A DNA stretch of 39,362 nucleotides from a virus: positions 64,001-103,362 of IMG/VR virus record IMGVR_UViG_3300050821_002969, one strand, 5' to 3'. Of the stretch, positions 12,223-21,390 are shown in pieces (position 1 is the stretch's first letter; each line of letters begins with the position of its first letter). The notes below the pieces were generated by a model, which saw only the letters and a program-made list of their open reading frames with translations, did not search any database and was not told the origin of the DNA. The position numbers and the translations under genes were made by a program.

Positions 12223-14076
12223 CTAAAACGCCTGCCCTTCGGATTGCGCTAGGGCTTGCGCTTTCTGTTTTTGTTCATCGGTCGGTTTCCCTCCGGTCCA
12301 CCCCGCTCTTTGCAGATAGGACTGGGCCTTAGTAACGGCGCGGTCGCGCTGGGCTGCTTGCGTCTGCAAATAGTCTGCTTTGGAAACTAGCTTGTCGTCC
12401 TTGGCGTAAATCTGTGCTGTCTCGCGCATGGATTCGATAGCGCCTAGCGCCTGCTGTACATTCATTTTGGCGTTTAACATTGTAGTCGCTTTATCTAAAA
12501 TTTCTTTAGAGAATCGGCTTGTGTGCATCTTGGTAAAACCAGATTGCGATGTGGTGATATCGTCGTACAACTTCTGGGCTTCCTTGTCTCCTAATCCGAA
12601 GTGGGCCTTAAGTTCTCCAATGGTTCCACCAATGGGTCCGACATAGTTTGCGTGCGCCTTAATTTGGGACTCAATATTGCCCAATTTCTCTATTAGAGTA
12701 TTTGCAGTGGCCGCCGTCTGCTGCTGCATCTGTCCCGGCTTGTACGCGGAAATCTTTTTGTTTGGAATTGGATTGCCAAACCCGTCCACTGGCTGAGTTT
12801 CGTCGGCTTCGTCCAGCGTCAACCGCTGCCCTCTTTGGTCTACACCGTCGTTCTGGCGTTGGTCGAAGAGCGTTTTCTGGTGCTCGAAATCCTTGTTATC
12901 GTCCTTAGCTTTTAGTGATTTCTGATAACGGTCATCCCATGGCTTGGCCTTGTCGATTAACTTCTGGGCACGCTGTACCAATTCTGGTGAGCCGCCGCCT
13001 TTGCGTTCGATAATATTCTTTGCATCCTCTATGGCCTGTCCTGCATTCTTGCCGTTTTCTTGGGCAAAATTACCCTCTGCTTTTTCTAGTGTCTTGCGAA
13101 TATCCGCCGTGTTAGCCATTTGGTCGGGCTGATATTTAGGGCTGAAGTTGTGGATATAGCTAGTAGCGAAATCTTTTCCTACTACAAATTCTTTCCCGTT
13201 GCGCACAGACTTGGCGTTTAATTCTTTCTTTGGCTCTTGGCCTTGGGCGATTGCATATAGATCGTCAAAGTTGTCCGGCACTGGCTTTCTAATGCTCTTT
13301 AGGTACCCCTTAACCTCGTCTGGTGTTGCTTGTGGGGCATCTAAACCGTCGCTTGGAGAAAGCTTAGATGTTTCTCCCTCCACTAGCGCCTTACGTCCTT
13401 CGTGAACAAATTGAGACGTTCCATCGGTAGCGTTAGTTCCAGCGTTAATCGTGGAATTCATTGGCGGGATGCCAGATTCTTCGTGGCCGGGAAACTTAAA
13501 ATCAAAGGCTTCGGCTATGGAGTTATTCTTTACGTGGTACACGCCAAACGTAGGGTGGTCGTTGGTCGAGAATCCGGTAGGCGCAATTGAAACCAGATCG
13601 TTTGGAAACTGTTTCTTGGCAGACTGTAGTTGTTGCATTAAATCGGCCTGCTTTTCGGCTGTTCCGCCAACAATTTCCGCATCTCCACCTTGATAGAGAT
13701 GGTCAAACCATCCGCGCATCGTATCGTGATATTCCTTTTGCGTAGCCTCGTCTGCTTGACTTAGGGCGTGCTTAGCCTGAAGCAATTGAACTTGTGTCAT
13801 GGCTATACGCTGCTTGCGTAATGTAGCCTCGTCTGCTTGTTCTTGCTGCTGTGCCTTTTGTTGTGCTGCGATTTGCGGAGCGCGGATACCGGCAGACATG
13901 GCGCGTTGTCCAGGTGTTCCCTGCGCTTGCGCTAGTGCTTGGACGCCACCTTGTAATGCTCCATTGACAAGGGTTCCCACGAGGTTCTTGAAAAACCCCG
14001 TGCCGCCAGAAATGCCAGCGGATTGGCCGGTAAGTGCGCCGCCATTAGGATCGGTTTGTGTCTGTGGGTCGGGCAT
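12223..14076 (-). CDS. putative internal virion protein, Gln/Ala-rich coiled coil (617 aa)
   Basis: A 617-residue protein. The N-terminus has a glycine-rich hydrophobic patch (GGTGFFKNLVGTLVNGALQGGVQALAQ), then a Gln/Ala-rich helix (IAAQQKAQQQEQADEATLRKQR...) and several Lys/Glu/Gln-rich coiled-coil regions through the C-terminus. Composition and position next to the lysozyme-like gene fit podovirus internal core or ejection proteins. The 5' end overlaps the lysozyme-like gene. Function is inferred from context only. Confidence 0.5.
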   Translation of the reverse strand: MPDPQTQTDPNGGALTGQSAGISGGTGFFKNLVGTLVNGALQGGVQALAQAQGTPGQRAMSAGIRAPQIAAQQKAQQQEQADEATLRKQRIAMTQVQLLQAKHALSQADEATQKEYHDTMRGWFDHLYQGGDAEIVGGTAEKQADLMQQLQSAKKQFPNDLVSIAPTGFSTNDHPTFGVYHVKNNSIAEAFDFKFPGHEESGIPPMNSTINAGTNATDGTSQFVHEGRKALVEGETSKLSPSDGLDAPQATPDEVKGYLKSIRKPVPDNFDDLYAIAQGQEPKKELNAKSVRNGKEFVVGKDFATSYIHNFSPKYQPDQMANTADIRKTLEKAEGNFAQENGKNAGQAIEDAKNIIERKGGGSPELVQRAQKLIDKAKPWDDRYQKSLKAKDDNKDFEHQKTLFDQRQNDGVDQRGQRLTLDEADETQPVDGFGNPIPNKKISAYKPGQMQQQTAATANTLIEKLGNIESQIKAHANYVGPIGGTIGELKAHFGLGDKEAQKLYDDITTSQSGFTKMHTSRFSKEILDKATTMLNAKMNVQQALGAIESMRETAQIYAKDDKLVSKADYLQTQAAQRDRAVTKAQSYLQRAGWTGGKPTDEQKQKAQALAQSEGQAF

Positions 14077-14440
14077 CTATAAAGTAGTTTAGTTTAGTTT
14101 CTGGTTTGATTGAGTCATCGCCAATGGCGCGTCGTAGCCAGCGGCAAACGTATTGTTCCGTGCCATCTTTAAGCGAATAGACTCGAATCAATCCTTTAAT
14201 CGTATAGTTTTCGCCGTCTAGTTTGGCTCTAGACTTACCGCTCACTTTTACGCCCAAGTCGAATAAGCCAGCACAAATTCCACTGTGCAAACTAGCAAAC
14301 CTCTTTAACTCGCCCGTCGCTACGCCATTAGAGTATTTGCCAAGACGAAGCGGGTTGTTCGCGTTAAACGCGGGGTCCGTTGGCAGTCTGGCTTTGTTGT
14401 ACTCCCACAATGCGCAAAGTAGGCACTCTAGCTTGGTCAT
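14045..14440 (-). CDS. virion-associated lysozyme-like protein (structural muralytic type)
   Basis: A 131-residue protein with the NNP-type layout seen in phage structural lysozyme-like proteins: ALWEYNKAR with a candidate catalytic Glu about residue 13, FNANNPLRLGKYSNGVA about 24-40, KRFASLHSGICAGLFDLGVKV, then NYTIKGLIRVYSLKDGTEQYVCRWLRRAIG, which matches 'TI..ii..yap..en.t..Yi..v...'. It would locally open peptidoglycan during genome entry. It lies upstream of two internal virion genes and overlaps one. The ATG lies just after the TAG of the preceding gene. A degenerate, inactive relative is possible. Confidence 0.5.
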   Translation of the reverse strand: MTKLECLLCALWEYNKARLPTDPAFNANNPLRLGKYSNGVATGELKRFASLHSGICAGLFDLGVKVSGKSRAKLDGENYTIKGLIRVYSLKDGTEQYVCRWLRRAIGDDSIKPETKLNYFIDARPTDTNRS

Positions 14441-15147
14441 TAGAAAATGCCGCCGCCAGCGCCTAGGCCCATATCTCCGCCAGCACTACCAGCAATTGAG
14501 CTAGCCGCACCGGCACCTTGCATAAGTGTAGACATTCCGCCAGTAGCAAACCCTACGCCAGCATTAATCAATCCACCAAGCACGCCAGAAAGTAAGTTGC
14601 TGCCAAAGCTACCTTCTTGGTTTATCGTGTGCGCTTGGTCAAACGAATTCTTGTTGGAGTTAGTTAGCAAGTTTCCAACCTGTGGCGACATTCCCAACAT
14701 TTGCGGGATGTTTTCTAACCCGGCAAGCGCCGTCATCTGTTGCTGATTCTTGTACTGCTGATTTGCTAGGCCGATATTCAAATTTCCTTGCGCTACCGTA
14801 TTTCCAGCGGCGGAATCAATTTGTGCCTGAATAGCTTGCTCGACTCCGCTAGGCAACCCTTTCATGTTTTGCGTGGCGAATGCTTCTTGCGATGACTGCT
14901 TGGCGTTTAGTGCCTGCGCTCCAGTTGTGTTGACTAGTTGTGCCTCTAGGTCGGCAATGGCGACGGGACCGAATCCCGTGGGGTTTTCGTACATTGACTT
15001 AAGCTGGGGCGTGAGGAAATTATTTAAAAATGACTGCTGTTCGCTGAATTGGGATACGAAGTCATTTTGGAGCATTAACGATTCTGACGCCGCTTGCTGT
15101 TGGGCATTCTGTTCGGCGGCGGATGGGCCGCCACATAAACGTACCAA
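14440..15147 (-). CDS. putative internal virion / tail protein, Gln-Ala-rich with Gly-rich C-terminus
   Basis: About 235 residues. The part from GGPSAAEQNAQQQAASESL onwards matches a widespread layout of podovirus virion proteins: a short Cys-Gly-Gly-Pro leader, a Gln/Ala-rich helix, NFLTPQLKSMYENPTGFGP, then a Gly-rich hydrophobic tail (GVLGGLINAGVGFATGGMS...). The frame is open to 15327, but that part overlaps the GNAT-like gene. I favour TTG at 15147 (LVRLCGGPS), although no Shine-Dalgarno is visible. Likely involved in DNA ejection or tail-core assembly. Confidence 0.5.
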   Translation of the reverse strand: MVRLCGGPSAAEQNAQQQAASESLMLQNDFVSQFSEQQSFLNNFLTPQLKSMYENPTGFGPVAIADLEAQLVNTTGAQALNAKQSSQEAFATQNMKGLPSGVEQAIQAQIDSAAGNTVAQGNLNIGLANQQYKNQQQMTALAGLENIPQMLGMSPQVGNLLTNSNKNSFDQAHTINQEGSFGSNLLSGVLGGLINAGVGFATGGMSTLMQGAGAASSIAGSAGGDMGLGAGGGIF

Positions 15148-15200
15148 TGGGGCGCTATCGGGATAATCAAAGTAGACAGACTCAAGCGGCTGAAGGGTTT

Positions 15201-15719
15201 CTATGTCGAACGAGTAATGGACGTAGATTCTTGGCACACTGTAGATTCTAGGGGAGTTTGTGAAACTTGTTCTAGCCACAATACTTGTTCGTGTCCGCTT
15301 GCAGTAAACCCAAGATAACGTTGGCAAAATTTGGCGAGCGCTGGGCTTTCTGTGTCAAAAATTATCTGACTATAACCGTTGGCCTTGGCGCGTTTTACTA
15401 TGTCGGAAAACTGGGTGACCAAACAGCGGGCTATTTTTTGTTTACTCACATCGCAGAACTGGACGTGTAAGCGCAAAACTGAACTGAGACGGGCGAACAT
15501 GATTACCGTTTCTTCGTCCTCGAAAACGATGGATTGCGTATTTGGTGCAACGAAAAACGCAGACTTGAGCCACTCTTTATGGCAGGCGTCAGAACGTATT
15601 TCTTGCTCCATGCGCGGGAAGTCCGATTTGTTTATCGGACGCGAGGTAATCATGCAGCGCCTTGTGTGTCGCACAATCAGGTTTTTAACGGGAACGATGT
15701 CATGTTTAGTGTGCGTCAT
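15201..15719 (-). CDS. GNAT-fold acetyltransferase-like protein
   Basis: Up to 172 residues. The C-terminal two thirds resemble a GNAT fold: VIMFARLSSVLRLHVQFCD (beta4/5), ARCLVTQFSDIVKRAKANGYSQIIFDTESPALAKFCQRYLGFTAS. The last stretch corresponds to the helix-strand-helix that ends many GNATs ('n..a...y.k.GF'). The acetyl-CoA loop (R/QxxGxG/A) is poor, so catalysis is doubtful. GNAT-like proteins occur among podovirus internal genes. ATG at 15653 (MITSRPINKSD) has AAGGCG upstream and may be the true start; the longer start at 15719 lacks a ribosome site. Confidence 0.5.
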   Translation of the reverse strand: MTHTKHDIVPVKNLIVRHTRRCMITSRPINKSDFPRMEQEIRSDACHKEWLKSAFFVAPNTQSIVFEDEETVIMFARLSSVLRLHVQFCDVSKQKIARCLVTQFSDIVKRAKANGYSQIIFDTESPALAKFCQRYLGFTASGHEQVLWLEQVSQTPLESTVCQESTSITRST

Positions 15720-15727
15720 TGTAGTTT

Positions 15728-16405
15728 TTAATGCGGTATTAGAGAGGTTAAAAACATAGACCTTGCGACTCCCGGAGAGGATATATTACCAGATGGACCT
15801 TTCCAAAAAAGAGAATAAGTTTCTATGTTAAGCGGGCTGTGTTGTAGCGGCGACGGATCGACGAAGGACAGGCTAACGATTGTGGGCGTATTAATGTTTA
15901 CATGTGTTGTGTTTTGAAAGATTTGACTAAGCAAGGCTCCATTGCGATAAAAAGCAAGCTGGACTGGATCGGATGCGGTTGTAGATTGTATTGGCAAGGT
16001 GGCGGTAATGTGTACTGGGCCATTTATTTTTAATGATAATTCTAAATTGGGAACAGTCCCCCATGACACCGTAGCTTTGACTGGAGCGCTACTACCCCCA
16101 CCCGTGATTTGCGCGGTTTGAGTTGTTGCAGGGGTAACAGAGGAAAGCAAGGTATTAACGGGGTCGTGCGTAATGGCCACTGGTGGTAGCTGCCACATGG
16201 GCCGCCTTGCTCCCGGAGCAAAATTCATAAACGGAGAATCGTATCCTATGTCGGTTTCGTAGGCATCTTGTGGGGACGCGAAGCCGCGCGGAGGAATGGG
16301 CGTAGGTGGGCGATTAGGGCCGACACTGCTTACATTCGCGGCGCTTTGCTCAACCGCTTGGTCCTGCGTCTTTTGGAGAAGTTCTTTTAATGTAGGTGCT
16401 GGCAT
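15728..16405 (-). CDS. hypothetical virion protein (225 aa)
   Basis: A 225-residue protein with a Pro-rich, flexible N-terminus (SSVGPNRPPTPIPPRGFASP) followed by a beta-rich domain (KATVSWGTVPNLELSLKINGPVHITATLPIQ...LSFVDPSP) of Ig-like or adhesin type. Its start lies in the TAATG junction with the 970-residue tail protein, so the two are translated together. Probably a tail or fibre accessory protein; no specific family recognised. Confidence 0.55.
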   Translation of the reverse strand: MPAPTLKELLQKTQDQAVEQSAANVSSVGPNRPPTPIPPRGFASPQDAYETDIGYDSPFMNFAPGARRPMWQLPPVAITHDPVNTLLSSVTPATTQTAQITGGGSSAPVKATVSWGTVPNLELSLKINGPVHITATLPIQSTTASDPVQLAFYRNGALLSQIFQNTTHVNINTPTIVSLSFVDPSPLQHSPLNIETYSLFWKGPSGNISSPGVARSMFLTSLIPH

Positions 16406-19317
16406 TAGTGTCCTTGCAATTGTGGCAATTGGCCAGCGGCGGGCGAGTTCGCTTCCTGCTTGCCGCTTAACCCAAGTCCTAGCACTTCATTCTGTGCCGC
16501 TTCCGCTGGAAATTGCAGTAATATCTGCACATATTTTACCGCTTCAGGTAGCTTCATTGTTAGCCATTGATATCTCAGACTTCTGTAATTTTGGGCAATC
16601 GCTCCGTAGGTTGGCGGGTCGTTCACCGGATTGGTTATAGCGGTAAATGTTCCCGTAATTTGTGAACCGGGAGCGTTGGTTAGCGTTACCCCGGCATCGT
16701 TTGCTAGAACAGATACAATCGGGGCACTGCCAGCGTTGGTTAGTTCAAGATAAAGATTTTCTACCTTGGCCAGCGTTCCTGGGTCGGCTTCTTGGATGGT
16801 TCCAATTACCACGTTGGGCGCGTAGGCTGTCCCTAAATCGCTAAACGTATTCAAGTCGCGTTGCGCTAGGCTTGTTCCGGTTCCAATCAAATACTTCCAA
16901 ACTCCGGGCTGTGTTTCCATGGTTCCCGCCGCAGTCATGTTAGTAAATTTCGGCAGGGCGGGTAGGCACCACGCTTGCTGACGGCTGTTGAATGGATACA
17001 AAACCTGTTTCGCGGTATCTAGCAAGAAAATCATCGCATCTAAACCGGAGCGGTACATGGCGACATAGGCTTGCGTTGGGTCTATGGACTGCAATTGGTC
17101 TGCGATTACCCCGCCCCCAACCTCTTCAACCCCGGCAGCGGTTATGGTAACAAACTGTCTGTCGGCGGTGAATACATAAACATTCGAGCCATCCGTATCT
17201 ACTGCGTTGTAGTTCCATGTTCCAACATCTTTTATGAAGTCATTGACCGTAAATGAAGTTGTAGAGATACCGCGAACCACCTTTATGTCTTCTAGTGTGT
17301 GTACAAGCATTCCATTGGGCAGAGCGGTTAATCGTAGCGACGTGTTTGGTAGAACAAACACATACGCCGGATTCCAGTTAGATTGCTGTAGACCAGAAAT
17401 TGAGTCTGGGCCAGTAGAAAAGAAAAGCTGACTACCGACCACGCCCCACATCCTGCCAGCAAACCATTCCATGGCGATTAAGTTGGCCGGTGGCGGGGTG
17501 TTTTGCAGGGCGGTTGAAGCTTGGTTGTTAACTTGAAGTGAAGTATCTGCGGCAGTATCGGTTACATTGCCAGTCGTGTTCGGATATGGAGACGTTGGCA
17601 ATTCGTAAAATATCGTGCCGCCGCCTGCGTCTACGGTGCGATATACGCGAATTTGGTTTACTTGTGGATCGGTAGACGCGGTTAATGCTACGGTTACACC
17701 GGCCTTGTTTGTAATTGGCCCGGTATTAGCCGAGGCACCTGAAGCATTAGAGATTTCTCCGCTTACCGAGTTTCCGTAAGCAAATACATAGCTCCAACCG
17801 TTTACGGCATTTACGGAACCACCGGCACCAGACACGGTTACGGTAGGCCCACCCGAACCAAAAACGGTAATTTGCACATAGTCTACCGAAAACAAAAACG
17901 CACTAACAGAATTAATAACGTTTGCCACAATGCCCGCACCAAAGTTGGTTTGGTTAACGTCGTTCGCAACCCAGGTTGTTCCCCATAAATCAGATGGCCC
18001 CCCATAACTTACAAACCCATCGCTGGTTCCAAGTGTGGCCGTATAAGTATTGCCAACAAGCGAGCCATTTTTTAAAAGAGTGAGTGCTAGGTTGGTGGCC
18101 TTGGTTCCTGTAGTTGACCCAGTTTGAATCCAGACTTCAAAAATTGAATGTGTGGCCGCAGCACTACCGGCCCCACCGGGGGCAGTCTCGGAAGCTGTAA
18201 CAATTACCGTACTTGTGTCGGTGGTTGGGTCAAGCACGATTGTGTCTGTTTGTTTAGTTCTGGAAGATGTAATGTCATAAACCGTGCCGCTTCCTTTGTT
18301 GCTAGTCCATGTCAAGAGAACCTCGCAACCGGAACCGCTAATCAGCACCGAAGAACTGATATTCAGAATAATCGGTGCCCCACCGGGGTTTACGGGGAAC
18401 GCCGAAAAGTTCTGCGATTTACTAGAACCGCCACCGCCTTGCGTTACTACGCCAGTACATGCTGTACCAAAATTTCCATCATAGGCTAGCGTTGGATTAG
18501 AGTAGGTTCCAGTATGCGCGGTAGGGCGTAGCGTGAAGTCTTGGCCAACGAATCCCCTTACGTCTACTTGGATACCGGAAATTGTCGTTGTGGCTGGTAC
18601 CGAAAATCCAAGATTGGTTCCTTCTAAAAGTCCAGCAGATGCTACTTTTCCGCTAGCTATTCCAGCAACCAATACAGTAGAAACAGCACCATCATTGGCT
18701 TGAATGTTTGTAGGGTTAGTCCATGCGGCACCGTTTATATTGGCACCGGTACCAACCGCCGATGGTCCTACTGAATTGGCTACGTTGGCAATAGAAATTC
18801 CCCAATTCGTTACTCCTTGTGAACCCGTTGGGCCATCCCATTTAAACGCAAACCCGTTTCCGCTGACAAATAAATAATTACCCACACCAAACATGTACCC
18901 CTTGCTGCCAATGGAGCCAACCGGCTTAGTAAAGATTACCGTTGGCGATGTTGAGTTTGGTGGGATGTATTCGATGTCAACGGTTGTATCGAAGATTTGA
19001 AACGTACCAAGACTGGCCGTTTTCCAACTGTAGGTATTCAGTAGCGTGCCGTTTAAAATTCCCGATGTGCAGTAATTGATATAGCCCGGTCGGCGCTGGA
19101 GTGTTAAGCGCGGAGTAATCTCCATATCGTTGCCAGAGAGCAGGGCGTCGTAAAGTTCGATAACCCGGCGTCCCATTAGGCGAATGGGCGTGACTAATTG
19201 ATTTCTTAAAGTTACAAGCCCGGTATAGAATCTCGCGAACCACAATGGCGGTGCTTCAAAAAAATATGAAATATTAGGCAACCTCTCCGAAGCCATAAGC
19301 GCTGTGCTCGTTGGCAT
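16405..19317 (-). CDS. large tail protein, nozzle / tail tubular B-like (970 aa)
   Basis: A 970-residue beta-rich protein. The N-terminal segment (PPLWFARFYTGLVTLRNQLVTP; MGRRVIELYDALLSGNDMEITPRLTLQRRPGYINY) matches the start of tail nozzle or tail-tubular-B-like proteins of metagenomic podoviruses ('.N.e.tp..t..rRPG...y'). A central insertion of Thr/Ser/Gly-rich strands looks like Ig/jelly-roll modules, then the WFAGRMWGVVGSQLFFS and VFTADRQFVTIT propeller-like blades return. Its first bases overlap the HNH gene upstream. ATG at 19317 or 19296 are both possible, and neither has a clean ribosome site, perhaps because the HNH gene inserted there. Confidence 0.65.
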   Translation of the reverse strand: MPTSTALMASERLPNISYFFEAPPLWFARFYTGLVTLRNQLVTPIRLMGRRVIELYDALLSGNDMEITPRLTLQRRPGYINYCTSGILNGTLLNTYSWKTASLGTFQIFDTTVDIEYIPPNSTSPTVIFTKPVGSIGSKGYMFGVGNYLFVSGNGFAFKWDGPTGSQGVTNWGISIANVANSVGPSAVGTGANINGAAWTNPTNIQANDGAVSTVLVAGIASGKVASAGLLEGTNLGFSVPATTTISGIQVDVRGFVGQDFTLRPTAHTGTYSNPTLAYDGNFGTACTGVVTQGGGGSSKSQNFSAFPVNPGGAPIILNISSSVLISGSGCEVLLTWTSNKGSGTVYDITSSRTKQTDTIVLDPTTDTSTVIVTASETAPGGAGSAAATHSIFEVWIQTGSTTGTKATNLALTLLKNGSLVGNTYTATLGTSDGFVSYGGPSDLWGTTWVANDVNQTNFGAGIVANVINSVSAFLFSVDYVQITVFGSGGPTVTVSGAGGSVNAVNGWSYVFAYGNSVSGEISNASGASANTGPITNKAGVTVALTASTDPQVNQIRVYRTVDAGGGTIFYELPTSPYPNTTGNVTDTAADTSLQVNNQASTALQNTPPPANLIAMEWFAGRMWGVVGSQLFFSTGPDSISGLQQSNWNPAYVFVLPNTSLRLTALPNGMLVHTLEDIKVVRGISTTSFTVNDFIKDVGTWNYNAVDTDGSNVYVFTADRQFVTITAAGVEEVGGGVIADQLQSIDPTQAYVAMYRSGLDAMIFLLDTAKQVLYPFNSRQQAWCLPALPKFTNMTAAGTMETQPGVWKYLIGTGTSLAQRDLNTFSDLGTAYAPNVVIGTIQEADPGTLAKVENLYLELTNAGSAPIVSVLANDAGVTLTNAPGSQITGTFTAITNPVNDPPTYGAIAQNYRSLRYQWLTMKLPEAVKYVQILLQFPAEAAQNEVLGLGLSGKQEANSPAAGQLPQLQGH

Positions 19318-20176
19318 TCATGTATTTCTTAATGCAATTATGGTTGGCACATAATACTTGGTAGTCTTCGGGGTGTTTAATGGCGCGTAATATAACCGCG
19401 TAAGAACCACCAAGTGCTCTAATCTCTTTTCTGCCGCCTCCCTTAATGTGGTCAATCTGTAAAACTCGGCGGTCAATAATCCCGCATCCAGCCCATGTAC
19501 ACTGGTTCCCGAGCACGCTAAATACTTTATCTCTATGCGTTAAGCGTTTCTCTTTTTGGTATTCCCTGTCGCAAGCCAAGCAACACCATACCCAAATCTT
19601 TCCGGCTTTTGTTTTCATAAGACCAAATTCGTCTGGATATTGTTTTGGTTGATTACACAAGCGGCAAATGCGAATTTCTTTAGGCTCCGCAACCTTCAAT
19701 GCAGATGGACGGCCACCCCTGCCGATCTTGCCGCTAGTTTCATTGTTTAAATGTCGCTTAATCCAATTGTGATTAGCACAAAGCAATTGAAAGCCAATAG
19801 GGTTATCTCTAGCCTGACGATAGAGCTTGTGCATTCCGATAGTTCTGCGCTGGATACCCCCTCCACCCTCGATATGGTCTAGTTGCAGAACCCGTGGATC
19901 AGTCCAATCGCAACCCTCAGTCCAGTTGCATTTATTTCCCAATAGCGAAAACAGATCAGATTTTAGGCGATTGTAGTTTTTTCGCCCTAACTTACGATGA
20001 CACTGCTTGCACCTAGCGGGACCAAGGTTTCCAGTTGCGCTATCTTTTTGAAGCGCAAAATCTTCTGGGTAAGCCTTTTCGTTCCCGCAATTACTGCAAA
20101 CATGGACGGTTTTTGGCCCCAACGGGGCGTGGCGCGTGATCCAGGATTTCTTTACTTGCTCGCTATCTGAGGGCAT
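19274..20176 (-). CDS. tandem HNH endonuclease (internally duplicated homing-type nuclease)
   Basis: About 300 residues made of two homologous halves. Each half has a zinc-ribbon-like CxxC pair (CSNCGNEKAYPEDFAL / CRLCNQPKQYPDEFGL; CKQCHRK / CLACDRE), the sequence SLLGNKC or SVLGNQC, an LQLDHI/LQIDHI box and LLCANHNWIK or VLCANHNCIK, giving His-Asn-His. The upstream frame is open to 20275, but ATG at 20176 (MPSDSEQ) looks like the natural start. The gene lies between the tail genes at 21391-22746 and 16405-19317, next to a methylase and an endonuclease VII-like gene, as expected of a free-standing homing endonuclease. Confidence 0.75.
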   Translation of the reverse strand: MPSDSEQVKKSWITRHAPLGPKTVHVCSNCGNEKAYPEDFALQKDSATGNLGPARCKQCHRKLGRKNYNRLKSDLFSLLGNKCNWTEGCDWTDPRVLQLDHIEGGGGIQRRTIGMHKLYRQARDNPIGFQLLCANHNWIKRHLNNETSGKIGRGGRPSALKVAEPKEIRICRLCNQPKQYPDEFGLMKTKAGKIWVWCCLACDREYQKEKRLTHRDKVFSVLGNQCTWAGCGIIDRRVLQIDHIKGGGRKEIRALGGSYAVILRAIKHPEDYQVLCANHNCIKKYMNANEHSAYGFGEVA

Positions 20177-20232
20177 ATTCCAGATTTTACCGCAGATGAA
20201 CATGGCATTACATGGCGAGTTTATAGGAGTTA

Positions 20233-20776
20233 TCAGAAGGTAAAACGGTCTTGGGCGCGTCTCTCTGCAATGCAAATCGTGTCATTGTGAGCACTGCCAT
20301 GGCAGACTAGCAATAGTTCTTCGAGAATAAAACCATGCTTCAATCCCATTCCTTGCGAATTCCAACCAAAGGTAAGCACGTATCCATCGGGCGCTAACAT
20401 GTTAACAATGGCGTTTTTGTGCTCTGTCCAGCGCCCCCATATCTGAACATCTCTTTGCGTTACAGGTAGTCCAACATTCTGGTAAACCATCGAACACTGT
20501 GCAATGGAATAGGGGGGGGTCAAATATAACTAAATCGGCCTTAACGCCCTTTTCGATTAAGGAGTGGATAAAATCTAGAGCTTCCAAGTGACTATCGGCT
20601 TGCGTTTCTGGATTAAGGTCATTGGTGTACGTCGCCCAGCGTTTATTTCTAGCAAACGGATCGACGCTGATTTTTGACTGGCATAAATATTTTTTAACAA
20701 AGGCGGCAATAACGGGAATGTCGAATGTATCCGCACTAGGCATGGCCCATTCGCGACGAATAACCAGCGGTTCCAT
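20233..20776 (-). CDS. adenine-type DNA methyltransferase, frameshifted at the DPPY motif
   Basis: The two frames join at the poly-C run (poly-G on +, 20512-20519, eight bases). Frame one (20776 down) gives VDPFARNKRWATYTNDLNPET...DLVIFDPP. Frame two continues YSIAQCSMVYQNVGLPVTQRD...NMLAPDGYVLTFGWNSQG. With seven C the protein would read FDPPYS, the D-P-P-Y catalytic motif of N6-adenine (or N4-cytosine) methyltransferases. With eight it stops early without the Tyr. AAAGGAGAAACAAG precedes ATG 20776, right after the endonuclease VII-like gene. It may protect phage DNA from host restriction. The extra base could be a sequencing indel, a phase-variable tract or a real lesion. Confidence 0.65.
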
Positions 20777-21358
20777 TTATCTTGTTTCTCCTTTGGCGTT
20801 AATCCACTTCGTGCGCTTGAGGTAGAGAATCATTGACTCCAAAGTAGCAATATCATGGCGTGCTAGCCCAATGGCCGTGTTGCATGGGGTACATAGTAAA
20901 CCACGGACACATTTGCCGCAAGATTTTCTTTCTGAACAGCAATCGGTATCGTGGTCCACGCAGAGGCGGCGCACCCTGCCCGTGGTTGGTTCCTTTGCGG
21001 GACATATTGCACAATGTCCATCTTGAGAATTTAGTATTCTTGCGTAATCCTCAATCGTTAGATTGTAGTTATAGCCAAGGAGATAATCGGGGCGATATTC
21101 GGGATGGGATTCGCGCCACTTCTTGTTTAGCCTACCGCGCTGAATACGATTGGCGTTGTTCCATGCACGGTTGTAGAAGGTTACCTTGTCACGATTGTTG
21201 CGTTTCCATTTTTTGCACCGCTCTTTTTCGTAATCTGGATTCGCGGCGTGATATGCATCGTTGTACTGTTTGACGTGTTCTGCGTTTTTCAGTTTCCACG
21301 CCTTTAAGTATTCTGCCTTCTTGATCTTTTGTTCTGGTGTTAATGTTTTATTGGTCAT
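20777..21358 (-). CDS. recombination endonuclease VII-like nuclease (HNH/treble-clef)
   Basis: About 193 residues. The C-terminal half is the endonuclease VII domain: YARILNSQDGHCAICPAKEPTTGRVRRLCVDHDTDCCSERKSCGKCVRGLLCTPCNTAIGLARHD. It has CxxC zinc ligands on both sides of the catalytic (V)DHD and the CN..iG block. The N-terminal half is Lys/Tyr/Asn-rich (HVKQYNDAYHAANPDYEKERCKKWKRNN), typical of mobile phage Endo VII relatives. The frame opens at 21466, but ATG at 21358 (MTNKTLTPEQKIKKAEYLKAW) is the family-like start. It may resolve DNA branches or act as a homing nuclease; the position among tail genes favours the latter. Confidence 0.8.
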   Translation of the reverse strand: MTNKTLTPEQKIKKAEYLKAWKLKNAEHVKQYNDAYHAANPDYEKERCKKWKRNNRDKVTFYNRAWNNANRIQRGRLNKKWRESHPEYRPDYLLGYNYNLTIEDYARILNSQDGHCAICPAKEPTTGRVRRLCVDHDTDCCSERKSCGKCVRGLLCTPCNTAIGLARHDIATLESMILYLKRTKWINAKGETR

Positions 21359-21390
21359 TGCTACAGTATAGCAGTAACCTACTGAAAATA

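Noticed and set aside
20512-20519. Programmed ribosomal frameshift in the methyltransferase as the default explanation
   Set aside because: No stimulatory structure was recognised downstream and the lengths fit a simple one-base change; kept as an indel or phase-variation question instead.
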